From Cladosporium sp. IMV 00045 (Eukaryota > Ascomycota > Dothideomycetes > Cladosporiales > Cladosporiaceae): a stretch of 64,000 nt of DNA. The stretch is from assembly GCA_001931905.2 (NCBI GenBank), contig MSJI02000897.1:124001-188000 (forward strand), read 5' to 3'. A program made the translations under genes and the position numbers. Below are positions 43,468-56,113 of the stretch, one piece after another (the stretch's first letter is position 1; each line of letters opens with the position of its first letter). The notes beneath the pieces were generated by a model, which saw only the letters and a list, made by a program, of their open reading frames with translations, was not told the origin of the DNA and ran no database searches.

Positions 43468-45075
43468 ATGGTTCTCTCCGATCTCGGGCGGCGTATCAAC
43501 TCCGCCGTCACCGACCTCACCCGCTCCGCCACCCTCGATGAGAAGGCCTTCGATGGCATGATCAAGGAGATCAGCAATGCCCTCGTGGAAGCCGACGTCA
43601 ACATCAAACTGGTCACATCGCTCAGGAAACAAATCAAGACCGCCGTCAAATTCAACGAGCTACCTGCGCACGCGAACAAGAAGCGCATCATCCAGAAGGC
43701 CGTCTTCGATGCGCTTGTCGACATCGTCAACCCGCACCAAACTCCCTACAACCCCAAGAAAGGAAAGAGCAATGTCATCATGTTCGTCGGTCTCCAGGGT
43801 GCGGGTAAGACGACGACTTGTACCAAGCTGGCTAGATGGTACCAAGCCAGAGGTTTCAAGACTTGTCTGGTCTGCGCGGATACTTTCAGAGCTGGTGCCT
43901 TTGACCAGCTGAAGCAGAATGCTACCAAAGCTAAGATTCCCTATTACGGTTCGCTCACGCAAACGGACCCTGTGGTTGTGGCTAGAGACGGTGTGGAGAA
44001 GTTCAAGAAGGAGAAGTTCGAGATTATTATTGTCGATACTTCTGGTAGACATCATCAGGAAGAAGCTCTGTTCTCGGAAATGCAGGACATTCAGGCGGCA
44101 GTCAAGCCTCAGCAAACAGTCATGGTCTTGGACGCCTCTATTGGTCAGGCAGCTGAAGCGCAGAGCAGAGCTTTCAAGGATGCAGCAGACTTTGGTGCTA
44201 TCATTATCACCAAGACTGATGGTGCGGCGGCAGGTGGTGGTGCGATTTCTGCAGTTGCTGCGACGCATACTCCTATCGTTTTCATCGGTACCGGTGAGCA
44301 TCTTCTGGACATGGAGAAATTCAACCCGGAATCTTTCGTTTCAAAACTTTTGGGCATGGGCGACATGCAAGGCCTTGTCGACCACGTGCAGAGCTTGAAG
44401 CTGGATCAAAAAGAAACCATGAAAAACATCACAGAGGGCAAATTCACCGTCCGTGATTTGAGAGATCAACTGCAGAACATCATGAAGATGGGACCTCTGT
44501 CAAAAATGGCCGGCATGATTCCTGGTCTCAGCGGCATGATGGCCGGCATGGACGACGAAGACGCCAGTGGCAAGCTCAAGCGCATGGTTTATATTTGCGA
44601 CTCAATGACGTTGAAGGAACTGGACTCAGACGGCAAGATGTTCGTCGAGCAGCCCACACGCATGACAAGAGTGGCTCGTGGATCCGGCACATCAGTACGC
44701 GAAGTCGAAGAGCTCCTGACGCAGCAAAGGACCATGGCCGCAATGGCCAAGAACATGAAGGGCATGGCAGGAAACGCACAAAAGGCAAAGGCCGCAATGG
44801 GCGGTGGCAACAAGCAGCAACAAATGGCAGCGATGCAGAAGAAAATGCAGAGTATGGGCGGTGGTGGCCGTGGCGGCATGCCTGATATGAGCAGTTTGAT
44901 GAACATGATGGGCGGCGGAGGAGGAGGCGGCGGCGGTGGAATGCCGGATATGAGTAGTCTGATGAACATGATGGGTGGTGCTGGAGGCGGTGGTGGCGGT
45001 GGCATGCCTGACATGAGCCAGATGATGAAGATGTTCGGCGGTGGTGGTGGTGCTCCTGGTGGTGGAAGAAGGTAG
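43468..45075 (+). CDS. srp54: Signal recognition particle 54 kDa subunit
   Basis: Single exon, 535 aa. The N domain helices ([17 protein letters not shown]) come first, then the GTPase G domain with G1 [16 protein letters not shown]3 [11 protein letters not shown]4 [11 protein letters not shown]. The methionine-rich M domain binds signal sequences and 7S RNA ([33 protein letters not shown]). The C-terminal ~80 residues are three imperfect copies of a unit GGMPDMSxLMxMM separated by glycine runs, longer than in yeast. Binds signal peptides at the ribosome and targets them to the ER through the SRP receptor. Confidence 0.98.
   Translation: MVLSDLGRRINSAVTDLTRSATLDEKAFDGMIKEISNALVEADVNIKLVTSLRKQIKTAVKFNELPAHANKKRIIQKAVFDALVDIVNPHQTPYNPKKGKSNVIMFVGLQGAGKTTTCTKLARWYQARGFKTCLVCADTFRAGAFDQLKQNATKAKIPYYGSLTQTDPVVVARDGVEKFKKEKFEIIIVDTSGRHHQEEALFSEMQDIQAAVKPQQTVMVLDASIGQAAEAQSRAFKDAADFGAIIITKTDGAAAGGGAISAVAATHTPIVFIGTGEHLLDMEKFNPESFVSKLLGMGDMQGLVDHVQSLKLDQKETMKNITEGKFTVRDLRDQLQNIMKMGPLSKMAGMIPGLSGMMAGMDDEDASGKLKRMVYICDSMTLKELDSDGKMFVEQPTRMTRVARGSGTSVREVEELLTQQRTMAAMAKNMKGMAGNAQKAKAAMGGGNKQQQMAAMQKKMQSMGGGGRGGMPDMSSLMNMMGGGGGGGGGGMPDMSSLMNMMGGAGGGGGGGMPDMSQMMKMFGGGGGAPGGGRR
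44875..45055 (+). repeat. In-frame coding repeat in srp54 tail
   Basis: Three tandem, imperfect units of about 54-66 nt encoding GGMPDMS(S/Q)(L/M)M(N/K)M(M/F) plus a poly-Gly spacer of variable length. A site expected to vary in length. Confidence 0.8.
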
Positions 45076-47162
<2,087 letters not shown>

Positions 47163-47837
47163 AGTAATGAGGCAGAATCTTGTCGTGCAGTTAATGCAGA
47201 CCCCAGATCAGCATGCATATAGGTCTCATCTGGTCAACGTCTGTAATTTTAGACATATATGCCAACTAAAACTATGGAAACGGCTTGGGATTTTGTAAGC
47301 TTCTATGAAACAGCAACCTACAAGATCTCGTTTCGCGTTTCATTGAATCTAATCCAATTTCAACGAAGGTAGGTGATCCCACATGCTGGATGAAGGGATT
47401 AGTGATCCCGGATGTAGGATGCTTACGAACGTCTCCTGATCCTCGGCCTGGTCCAACTGTAATGATGACAAGCTTGTGTTTTTGTAATAGTACAACGAGT
47501 CACATTGAAAGTGCTTAGCTTTCAGAAAGATGTACTTACATGTGAGTAGATTTATGTGCGGGAAGCAACCGCATCAGGAGACTCAACGGCAGAGACGTAT
47601 GTTACTGATTGGAACGGCAATCAGCGGATGCCGTGCTCGATTACAATTAAAACTTAACACGAGAAGAGTTCGTGACAGATCGAGTTCCGTGAGGATGCAA
47701 TCCCATCTTTTAGTAACATACTCACTTTGAGCATTGACAAAGAATATAAGAGTCAGAGCGTGCCGCAAGACATCTCAATCCAGACCTGACACCCATTATC
47801 ATCAATCCTGATCTTGCAAGAACCACTCTTACTCAAA
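47163..47837. other. Intergenic
   Basis: No gene supported; short open frames only. Confidence 0.5.
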
Positions 47838-48611
47838 ATGGCTTCCAGTCCCATCAACGAGATGCTGTCTCGGAACAGGCAAGCCTCAATCGGGCCTCCC
47901 TATATACAATGCGCGCAGATTCTGACACCTTCTCCTCACATGCAGCAAGTTCGCGAAAGCTCACCAGCCTTCACCTCATATCCTCCAGATGACACCGCCG
48001 ATTCGAGCGTCTGGACAGGGCATGATCGTTATTTCCTGTGCAGATCCACGAGTTCCGTGCGAGCAGATCTTAGGGTTCGATGAACAGATCAGTATGCCTT
48101 CCATGGAACGGATTAATAAGATTCACGTCTGATGGTAAGCTTCCCAGATCCCGCCGTGATTCGAAACGCGGGTGGACGAGTATCCGACGCCATGAGAACG
48201 ATCGCGGTCATGCAATCAATCATTTCCCCAAGTTATATCATCGTCATGCATCACACAGGTATCTGCAATCTATCAATGATATCTCTCGCAGCATGATGGT
48301 ACTGACACGCTACACGCAGACTGTGGCATGATGCATTTTCTCGATCCAACAGTCCGCGAGACCTTGCTCAAGATCTCGCCGTCGAGCAAGAATGAAATTG
48401 AAGCCATGAAGTTTGGAGAGATCAGAGGCTCGTGAGTTTTACCAAAGTCGATACAGAAGTGCCCTCGGCATAACATAGTGTTCACAGGATCGAGGACAGC
48501 GTGAGAGAGGACATTGACGCTTTGAGAGGCTCACCTTTCATCAAGAAGGGCACCCAGCTGATTGGAATGAAGTACGACGTGGAAACTGGCAAAGCCACTA
48601 TTGTTGAGTGA
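47838..48611 (+). CDS. Beta-class carbonic anhydrase, five exons, GC-AG first intron
   Basis: Exons 47838-47878, 47946-48091, 48148-48258, 48320-48431 and 48488-48611 sum to 534 nt, 177 aa. Zinc ligands: Cys in VISCADPRVPCEQ, then His and Cys in IVMHHTDCGMMHF across the third junction. The Asp-Arg dyad is in CADPR, and VIRNAGGRVSDAMRTIAVMQ precedes them. The first intron starts GC (AACAG|GCAAGC) and ends at TGCAG; without it the conserved frame cannot be reached. At 177 aa it is a short beta-CA of the type common in fungi beside the longer Nce103 forms. Reversible CO2 hydration; no targeting signal seen. Confidence 0.88.
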
Positions 48612-49187
48612 TCGCTTTTCGTGATGGCTAGGCATACGGCCGATCATGCTTGGAAGAATAGTGATCTTCGTGAGGGCTGAACTGTTGCGAGTCATAGGAC
48701 AGCGGTACAAGTAGTACTCTTGAGTTCTTCGGAAAGTTGCCAATTCCTTCAGATAACATCTTACCTCATGACATAGCTTTTGATTGTTCATCGATTTGCT
48801 GAACACTCTTTCACGCTGCTGGTACGGTCCCTTTTAACTCGAGTATGTGATGTGTCGTGGCTGTTTGGTAGCCTTTGCTCAAAGCTTCATGTGGAAACAC
48901 TAGCTGGTCGTAGAACGTTGCCAAGTTCAACGACATTATTGCGGAAAGTTTCCAACGGCATCAATGCGATTGATGAAGCTCAGAAGGAGTTGACTTAGTC
49001 AGTATCTTCACAGTTGGAAGAACCCCGGCCTGACATGATCGACACTTAGCAAAACTTGATCGACAGCTAAAGAACCCCTGTATATTTCAACGCTCGTCAC
49101 AAAATATCTATTTAAGACCATTGCTCTTGATCTTGCTGGATGCTCATTTCTGAACATCACCCTTATCTCAATAGAAAACCACACACC
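48612..49187. other. Intergenic, upstream of the CFEM gene
   Basis: No gene supported. Confidence 0.5.
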
Positions 49188-49513
49188 ATGAAATCCTTCT
49201 CACTCGCCATCATCTTCGGCTTTATCGCTGCCACGCAAGCCCAATCGATCGAAGAACTCCCAGAATGCTCCAGGCCATGCGTATACGGTAGCGTAGCCTC
49301 ACAAACGAACTGCTCTCCCAACGACTTTGGTTGTCTTTGCGCCGATGACAACCTCAAAAAGATACAGTCCGACGGTGCCAACTGTGTCCTATCAAACTGT
49401 GGAGCACAGACTGCTTTCAGTGAGGAGTCACTATCATCTCTTGGTGTTTCTTGCTAACACACATATCCAAAGACGAAGTCGTCCCTGCAATGAACAGGCT
49501 GTGTGGCCTCTAA
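49188..49513 (+). CDS. Small secreted CFEM-domain protein
   Basis: Two exons, 49188-49419 and 49473-49513 (53-nt intron, GTGAGG...CAAAG), give 90 aa. The signal peptide is KSFSLAIIFGFIAATQA. The CFEM cysteines are all present: LPECSRPC, TNC, FGCLC with the Asp of FGCLCADD (the axial heme-iron ligand position in Csa2-like CFEM), ANC, SNC and RLC. There is no GPI-attachment tail, so it is a soluble extracellular CFEM protein; such proteins act in heme capture or as effectors. If the intron is retained, the frame reads on to a different 105-aa end that also finishes with a cysteine (LGVSC). Confidence 0.9.
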
Positions 49514-50003
49514 GTCCGAATCTGGACAAAGGCCCTGATTGAAACTTTTCATGAGCAACTACTTTGCAGCACTCAGCTATACTATTGCTTGAATGGTTGG
49601 AATTGTGCTTGAATCGACGAAGCAGCAGCGGTCTCGGCGCGGGGTTGGAATATAGCCTCTTATCGATGTGTTTCAACAACATTAGCATGGCAATAGAGCA
49701 TTTGTCACAAAGCTCCAAACAAGCGATTTGACTCTGATGTCGCTGCCAAATTTCATCGGTCTACCCATGCCACAATGAACCCACGGCTAGGATGCGTCAC
49801 GGACAGATTATGGAAATCACATCGTACCGCGATCATTGCCCGTACTATGGCCTTCGATAGGCCACACCTGTTACCTTCCGCATGGTCCCTTGGCGGCAAG
49901 GCCCGAAGAAGAACGATTCTCCATGATCATATTGTGTTCGTCAATCATAAGTCGGGCTAGACACAGGATCCAGCTGCCGCAAGAACGCAGCGTAAAGGTG
50001 TTT
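49514..50003. other. Intergenic
   Basis: No gene supported. Confidence 0.5.
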
Positions 50004-51637
50004 TCATGAAAATGGAATCGGTGTTTTCACCTGCCACCGGAACGCGTCGGGTGCTCGCTCTAGCCAAGTGACATCGCGGCCATTTCGCTGATAGAATATC
50101 CACGTGTAGTTCCCGTTCTGCATGGCACTCATGTGAGTACCCGATGAACCCGAAAGACCACTTGCAGGCGATGAGGCATAACTGCCAGCGCGCGTATAAA
50201 AGTCGTGCCAGTTCATTTCTGCGACTAACATTGTGTTTGCACCGTTTTCCGGATAAAAGGCGTGTTCGCGGGTGAATGAAAGTGATGATGCGGGATGGAC
50301 GTTGGGGACTTCATATTCCGCTGCAAAAATTGGTCAGTTTGGTTGCCGAAGTAGCAAGCAAGTGGGTACCAACCTTTCTGCCATTCTGCTTTTGTATCAT
50401 CGGTTGGCTGGTACCAGAACTCGAGTCGGTTGCTGGGACGCACAAGGCCCACGTATCTGTTGTATCCAACGCCGGTATGGCAACCAACGCCAGCAGCCGC
50501 ACTGTAGTCTGGCCAGGTCTGCTGCCAGACCCACTCGTCTTCATTGGCCTTCCAAAGGTACTCTTCGAATGATGTACTGTTAAAGGCGTAGAAAAGCCTG
50601 ATAGGAATGCTTTCGTTGATCGCGCTATCACATGCTGCCAGCCCGACCAGATCGCCATTCCATGCGGTCAATCTGGTCTCTGATATCGAACCTTCAGTCC
50701 ATCGATTGTTGCCAGACCGTTGCCGTATGTAGTCATCGGAGTCAATGTCTGATCCAGCTATTAGTACAACATGAGGAAGCATTTCGGCGCAGATGACAAA
50801 GTTTCAAAAGAGCACCAACTTACAAAACACGTTCCAGTAATTCGTGCCATTCGAGGTATATTGCACTGCAGAAATTGGCGTGCTGTTTCTGGCATCCGTT
50901 GCGACTACTAGAAGGCCTTGTGGGCCTTCTTTCCATGAGAAGTCTGAAGTCTGACGCATCCAGTGGATCTCGCCGGAATGATGTTGAAAGTACACCACGT
51001 GGCTGTTTTCATTGGTAAAGAGAATATCATCCCAGTCTTGAGTGAAGTCTTGTCAGATGTACGCGATCCCGGATCCGTTCCATGCCCCAGATTTGGTGTA
51101 GTATGACGGATCTATACCACCACCAATCTGGAGCAGTTCGTTCGCAGTAGGCGTAGCAGAAGAGCCCGGTGTTGGAGAGGTGGTTGGGGAAGCAGTATGT
51201 GATGTCGGCGATGTAGAAGACGTCTCGCCTGACTGCCGCGAAGAAAAGCCTACTCCCAAGCCTATTGCGAGCGCGGTCACAAGCAGGACCGCAATTAGGA
51301 GGGTCCAAAAAAATGTTCGTTTCATTCCGCATATTCGACGGCTGGTGTTGGGCTTGTGAGATTTGTAGCCATGCCAGTCTGACGGGACAGAAGATCCGAC
51401 AAGCCTATCATTGGAAGGTACAACTTCTTTCTCCTCATGGTTGAATACTTGTTTCTCGCCTTGGTCAACATTGTTGACAATGTGTTTATCGTTTTCATGA
51501 GCCAGCGTTACTTCAAGGCCAGGATGTGCGAGGGGATCCTTCAGTACGGATAACGAGGGCTCTTGTGCCTCCGGCGCGTGATGCTGGTCGAAGGTGCCAT
51601 TGAGGTATGCATTACCGTCTTGAGAGCGGTCAACCAT
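50004..51637 (-). pseudogene. Membrane-anchored fungal fucose-specific lectin gene with in-frame TGA
   Basis: Three exons, 51637-50824, 50748-50374 and 50320-50004, total 502 codons in phase. Order: acidic cytoplasmic N-terminus, one transmembrane helix (TFFWTLLIAVLLVTALAIGL, about residues 105-128), a Ser/Thr/Pro stalk, then a beta-propeller like fungal fucose lectins (blocks VVYFQHHSGEIHWMRQ, PISAVQYTSNGTNYWNVF, RLFYAFNSTSFEEYLW, LEFWYQPTDD, WIFYQRNGRDVTWLER). Codon 195, at the start of the propeller, is TGA (51053-51055), between GSGIAYI and QDFTQDWDDILFTN. No intron with usable sites removes it. CGA to TGA is one transition. As written the product is a membrane stub without the lectin. 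Recently inactivated, or read through. Confidence 0.8.
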
Positions 51638-53968
51638 GCTGGGAGATAGATCGAGGTGCAATGTCAATGACGCCACTGAGGGGCGCAGAGGGGCTCTGCC
51701 GATACAAGAAATTGGCAACAGTCCATGAGATCGTATTGAAACTTCTAAGGAGGCTCGTCAGGGCTGTATATCTCCGAAGGAAGTTCCAAGATGCATTCAT
51801 TCAGCTGAGGCGCAACTGGTGTGTGATATAAGGGACCGAGTATGGTTTAATTGGACAAGCTCCGCCACGCGTGCATCGAAGGATTCTCAGGTGCAAATAT
51901 AGTTTGAGTCGGGTCTTGAGCTTTGGTGCAAAGCTCTTGTACATCATTGCAGCACCATGATTTTGGTCTCCATTAGGGCCACCTATACGCAAGATTGACT
52001 GACTTACACATCCAAGCAATTGCGATATGCGAACAAGCAACACATCTTCCCACGTAAAGAATTTCGAGCGTTGACCCTTTTGTAGGATCACCGTGGCGCA
52101 CAAAGACTGACTCTTGGAAACAGGATGGCTGTACGGTGGTAGTACATCATCTGCTGGCGCGGCTCACAGCAGGCATGTCCCTGTTTTTGTTGGGTATTGC
52201 TGCGCTGGTGAACACTGGCCTAGCCGAGTAGCCAATGACTAGGCTTCTTGCAGAGTTGCACAAACGCCTTTTCGAGGAAGAGCACGTGAAGTCGACTGTT
52301 GGCAAGGATGGAGTGTGGATTGTCTTGGAGCAAGAGGGAGGAGGTCAACTGTCTGGATGCCGGAGAGGAACAGACGAGAGTTTCTGCCTCAGGCTTTCAG
52401 CTGACCTCGCAACTTCCTTCGCTCCACTGTTTCTTTTCCTGTCACGTCTCCTGTCCTACTATCAACCAACTTACAGCACTGCTCACATCTTATGGAATGC
52501 GAGATTTGCAAAACTGTCTTCTTGAACCATGTCTTAGCTACGGGAGTTATGCTTCTGGTGGAGCTTCCACCTCTTGTGACCGACGAAAGCGAGGATCTGA
52601 CACCCGATCTTGCATAGACTTGCGAGTGTCCATAACTAGATATTGATGCTATGGCCGAGCCACGTGCTGCGCCTCAACCTATGAGGCTGATTGTTCGTGG
52701 GGCATCCATGTCTTGCAGGCAAATTTTAGTACATCAAAGGCACATCATTCCTTACTTCAGTAAGCCTGCTTACCTTATCTCCTTCTTCGCTAACGCTCAG
52801 CCTATGCAGTGACTCTACGAGTAACAAACCCATGAAGTCGATCCGCTTGATATTCTGCATCAGGGCTATTCTCTTGAGCCTGGACGTTCTAGCAGACGCC
52901 ACTACCCATACACAAGGCCGAACCCAAAGAATCGCCATGGCACTACAGCTCTGGATTCCATTGGGGGCCAAAAGACATATACATTGAGGCCAGTCTATGC
53001 CCGATATTGTCGGATGCAGATGTCTAGCATGATAATGCCTGATTTCGTTTCATAGCGTAGAAAGCACCTTTCCCGATCGCTGGAAGGTCTCAAGTCGCCA
53101 GGTCCATTAGATATATCGCTCGGCCAGATATTGGGCAATACATCGAGTGGGTACAGAGGTCTCGAACAGGAAACACTTGCGACATATCAAACTGGTAACA
53201 GTTGGAGTTGAACAATCCTAACAATACTCCTTTTAAGGACTTGCGGTGAGAATGTCATTTGCATAACACTGATGAATCACAGCCCTAGTTGCTCGAACGT
53301 TCGTAGCGAATTCTTCGCGCTTGCCGAAGGAGTTCAACAACGAACGATACTGCCTGGATGACATGTCCATCGCTTATTTTTTGGATCATTCACCAATTGA
53401 GATATTGAACGCATTTTAGCAATTCCCTAATGCTCAATATAGCTTAGCTTATGCAGGGGTATTGGAAAAGCATGCAGCCCACGTGTGCAACATACTGGAT
53501 CGCGAGTCAGTTGTAGATATTGCACCAAAGAAGGTTGTGGCTGTAAACATAGATGAGGTCTGAAGCGTAGACCGACAATCAGGCCGCCAACAAAATCCTT
53601 GGCTTAGATCGATAAACACGAGCTGGATGCAACGAACCTATTAGGACTCATCAAAATCGAAGGACAATTTCTCGGAGTTCTTAGGATCAAGGCTGAGTTT
53701 TCCAAAACCAGAGACGACAATGCAATTGGAGATAATGTGTCTGTTGGTTGGATTCAAGGAATTACGGACCTCCCAAAACGAGAATAGCACTCTGCGTTCT
53801 ATTCATCGGAATACTCAATGTGACAGCAGGTGGTCCACCACCTAAGACAAGTTGCTCAGTCCGAATGTCTATAAGAGAGCATCCCGAACACTACATTTTT
53901 GCTCGTTCATCACACAAAACATATCTTCCAATTCCATCATCCGATAAGAACGACAAGACACTAGCATC
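51638..53968. other. Long intergenic stretch
   Basis: 2.3 kb with no supported gene on either strand; gene-poor compared with the left part of the window. Confidence 0.45.
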
Positions 53969-54580
53969 ATGAAACTATTCGCCCTTGTTATGTTTGCTAC
54001 AGCAGCTATGTCTGCTGCCACTCCGGGCTCAGGCGACATCGAATCCTTGGTCGAGCGGGACGACAGCGACCTGGGCTCCGAACTCATTCCTGGTGAAGGC
54101 CTCCCGTCGCTGGAATCCCTGGGTTTGACTACTGCGGACCTGGAGGATCCCGACTTTGCGTCTAAGCATGGCCTCGAGGACGACGATGAAGAGCTCGAAG
54201 CTTACGAGGCACGATTCGACACTTTCACGACCGCCGCGAGCGCCCGGTTCCCAAACCAATGCCGGCCTCGTTACTTTGTTCCCACCCCCCTCAGAGGCAT
54301 CAGGTCATGCCGCAACTATCTCAGGAAGCTCGGTAACACGATGTGCAGGCTTGGTGGAGAACTACCTGGTGTGCCTGGCACTGCACAGACTACCTTCTGC
54401 CACCACGGTATCGCTCATATCTACGGCCACGGCAAACCTCGCACAGCCAGCTATTGCAAGCATGTAGCACGTGGTGTCACCTGGGGACTGAAGAACTGCG
54501 TCAAGAACAAGAAGGTGGCCAGTCTTGCAGCAGCTTACGGCAATGGAGACTTACAGGTAGCTGCTCAGAAGTGGAACTGA
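53969..54580 (+). CDS. Small secreted cysteine-rich protein (candidate effector)
   Basis: Single exon, 203 aa. The signal peptide is MKLFALVMFATAAMSAATP. An acidic propeptide-like region (about residues 20-85, Glu/Asp/Leu-rich) ends near YEARFDTFTTAASARF. The C-terminal ~115 residues are basic with six cysteines (NQCRPR, RSCRNYL, NTMCRL, TTFCHHG, ASYCKHV, LKNCVKN), enough for three disulfides, and a GVTWGLKNC motif. The arrangement signal-acidic pro-basic cysteine core fits a processed secreted protein. No characterised family recognised. The neighbours are lectin, HET and NACHT genes. Confidence 0.75.
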   Translation: MKLFALVMFATAAMSAATPGSGDIESLVERDDSDLGSELIPGEGLPSLESLGLTTADLEDPDFASKHGLEDDDEELEAYEARFDTFTTAASARFPNQCRPRYFVPTPLRGIRSCRNYLRKLGNTMCRLGGELPGVPGTAQTTFCHHGIAHIYGHGKPRTASYCKHVARGVTWGLKNCVKNKKVASLAAAYGNGDLQVAAQKWN

Positions 54581-54940
54581 GGCAACTGCTTGAGCATAGC
54601 AGCTGTCCGAGGATCTTGTGAAATGGAGGTTTGGTAGTGCCGATGGCGAGGTGCAGATGGCTGTTCCAAAATCGTGCGAGGAGGGCGGTTGCTCAAATGT
54701 AGATAAAACCGGAGCTGACCAGCCATTCAACTGGCTTTGAGTTGACGTTGAGTTCATCGGCCATTCAACTGGCGGATCTAGAATTGATGTTATACAACAC
54801 TGTATCTATTGAAATTGATCCGGAAATGCTCCAATATCATGCTTGTCCAATACATCCCTGGATACCATGAAACATAGGTCGATCATGTACATCATTGCCT
54901 GCTAAGACGTGAGTGATCCACTAGAAATTAGGATCCGCTG
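54581..54940. other. Intergenic
   Basis: No gene seen. Confidence 0.45.
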
Positions 54941-55260
54941 AACTAACCATCCATAATGATGCATCTCCCTCTGTCGACTGATCTACTGCACAGTGCGAGA
55001 TCCGCTGGGCATTATTCCCGCTCCGATACAAGTTGGACAGGCAAGCAGCCTCAACGCTGCACGTAACCTGACTTACAATGCGGAGTGTTTGACAAGATCC
55101 TGTGGGCCTTCCTGCCATGACAAGTCCGAAGTCTGAGGCACGCAGTAGATCTCGCCGGAATAATTGGAAGTACGTCACGTTGCTGGGATGGCTGTTAGAG
55201 GGAAGATCATCCCAGTCTTGAGTGAAGTCATCGTAGTGGTGCATAGAGACTCCTGAAAAC
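54941..55260 (-). pseudogene. Fragment of a second fucose-lectin gene
   Basis: On the minus strand, from about 55230 down, the DNA repeats the propeller start of the lectin gene at 50-51.6 kb. GACTTCACTCAAGACTGGGA is identical in both. The following codons stay alignable (NSHPSNVTYFQ against ENSHVVYFQ), then one or two bases are lost and the alignment resumes in another frame (SGEIYCVPQTSDLSW-like against SGEIHWMRQTSDFSW). Only one blade or so is left, with no start, membrane anchor or remaining blades. A decayed tandem duplicate. Confidence 0.7.
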
Positions 55261-56113
55261 AGGGTTGGCTACAAGAGGAAGGTGTTACACCATCACCTGC
55301 CAAGATGCTACTGGCAATAAGCATGTACATGGCGAGACTCTCCATTTTAATTGGGTAGAGGATCACATGACCCTGAAGACTAGAGACCAAGAGATACACG
55401 ACACAAGCCTGTCTTGTCATTTTTCATACTGTCTCCGTATGATCGTTAGCGCCTGGTATGCTTTGTTGCAACCCCTACTTGCCGGACCTTCTGTGTAAAG
55501 TGGGTTTTGTTGCGTCTCAAGTCTCTAACTCGCCATCTTTCACAGTCGAGCTCCAATTATTATAATTGCTCTGCTTGCGCAGTCGATGGCCAACGCGAAT
55601 CATGCCCTGCTGATAGCTATGAATAGGTGAAGCGCAACAGACGAGGCATAAGAATCAACGTGTAAGGAAAGGTCTAACACATATTGTCAAACAGGTCGCG
55701 GCAAAGCATCTCTCTTCGAATCCCCGGGCTCGAAACGGTCTATCTACTTATTAGTAATGATGCCTGCCGTTAGAATATGCGCGGCAAATGGGCAGAGCAG
55801 ATATATTCTTGTCATTTGGTTTGCAAGCCTGTAAGACCTGCACTCATCTGTGAAACATTGCAACGTGGCCGACACAGCTTGTGCTCAGGCTGCATATGCA
55901 GCTGCGGTAGCCTTGGTCAGTGTCGTGGTCAGCTCATGATAGCCAGAATTAGGTCTCTGCATTTACATCTTCGCATCCGAACGGAGTTACAGCTACGGTC
56001 AAGCTGGGAAGTTCTGGACGCTCGACAAGAACCATACAGGATCCACGGCGCGACAACTTCCAGCGTTCTACCAAACATACCCTCTAAGTTGGCATTTCTG
56101 GTTATCTCCTAAC
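55261..56113. other. Intergenic, upstream of HET gene
   Basis: No gene supported. Confidence 0.45.

Noticed and set aside
47530..47730. Small + frame starting MYLHVSRFMCGKQ
   Set aside because: No signal peptide, conserved feature or supporting context.
55700..55735. TTCGAATCCCC resembling a tRNA T loop
   Set aside because: Flanking bases do not form a T stem and no A box lies at the right distance.
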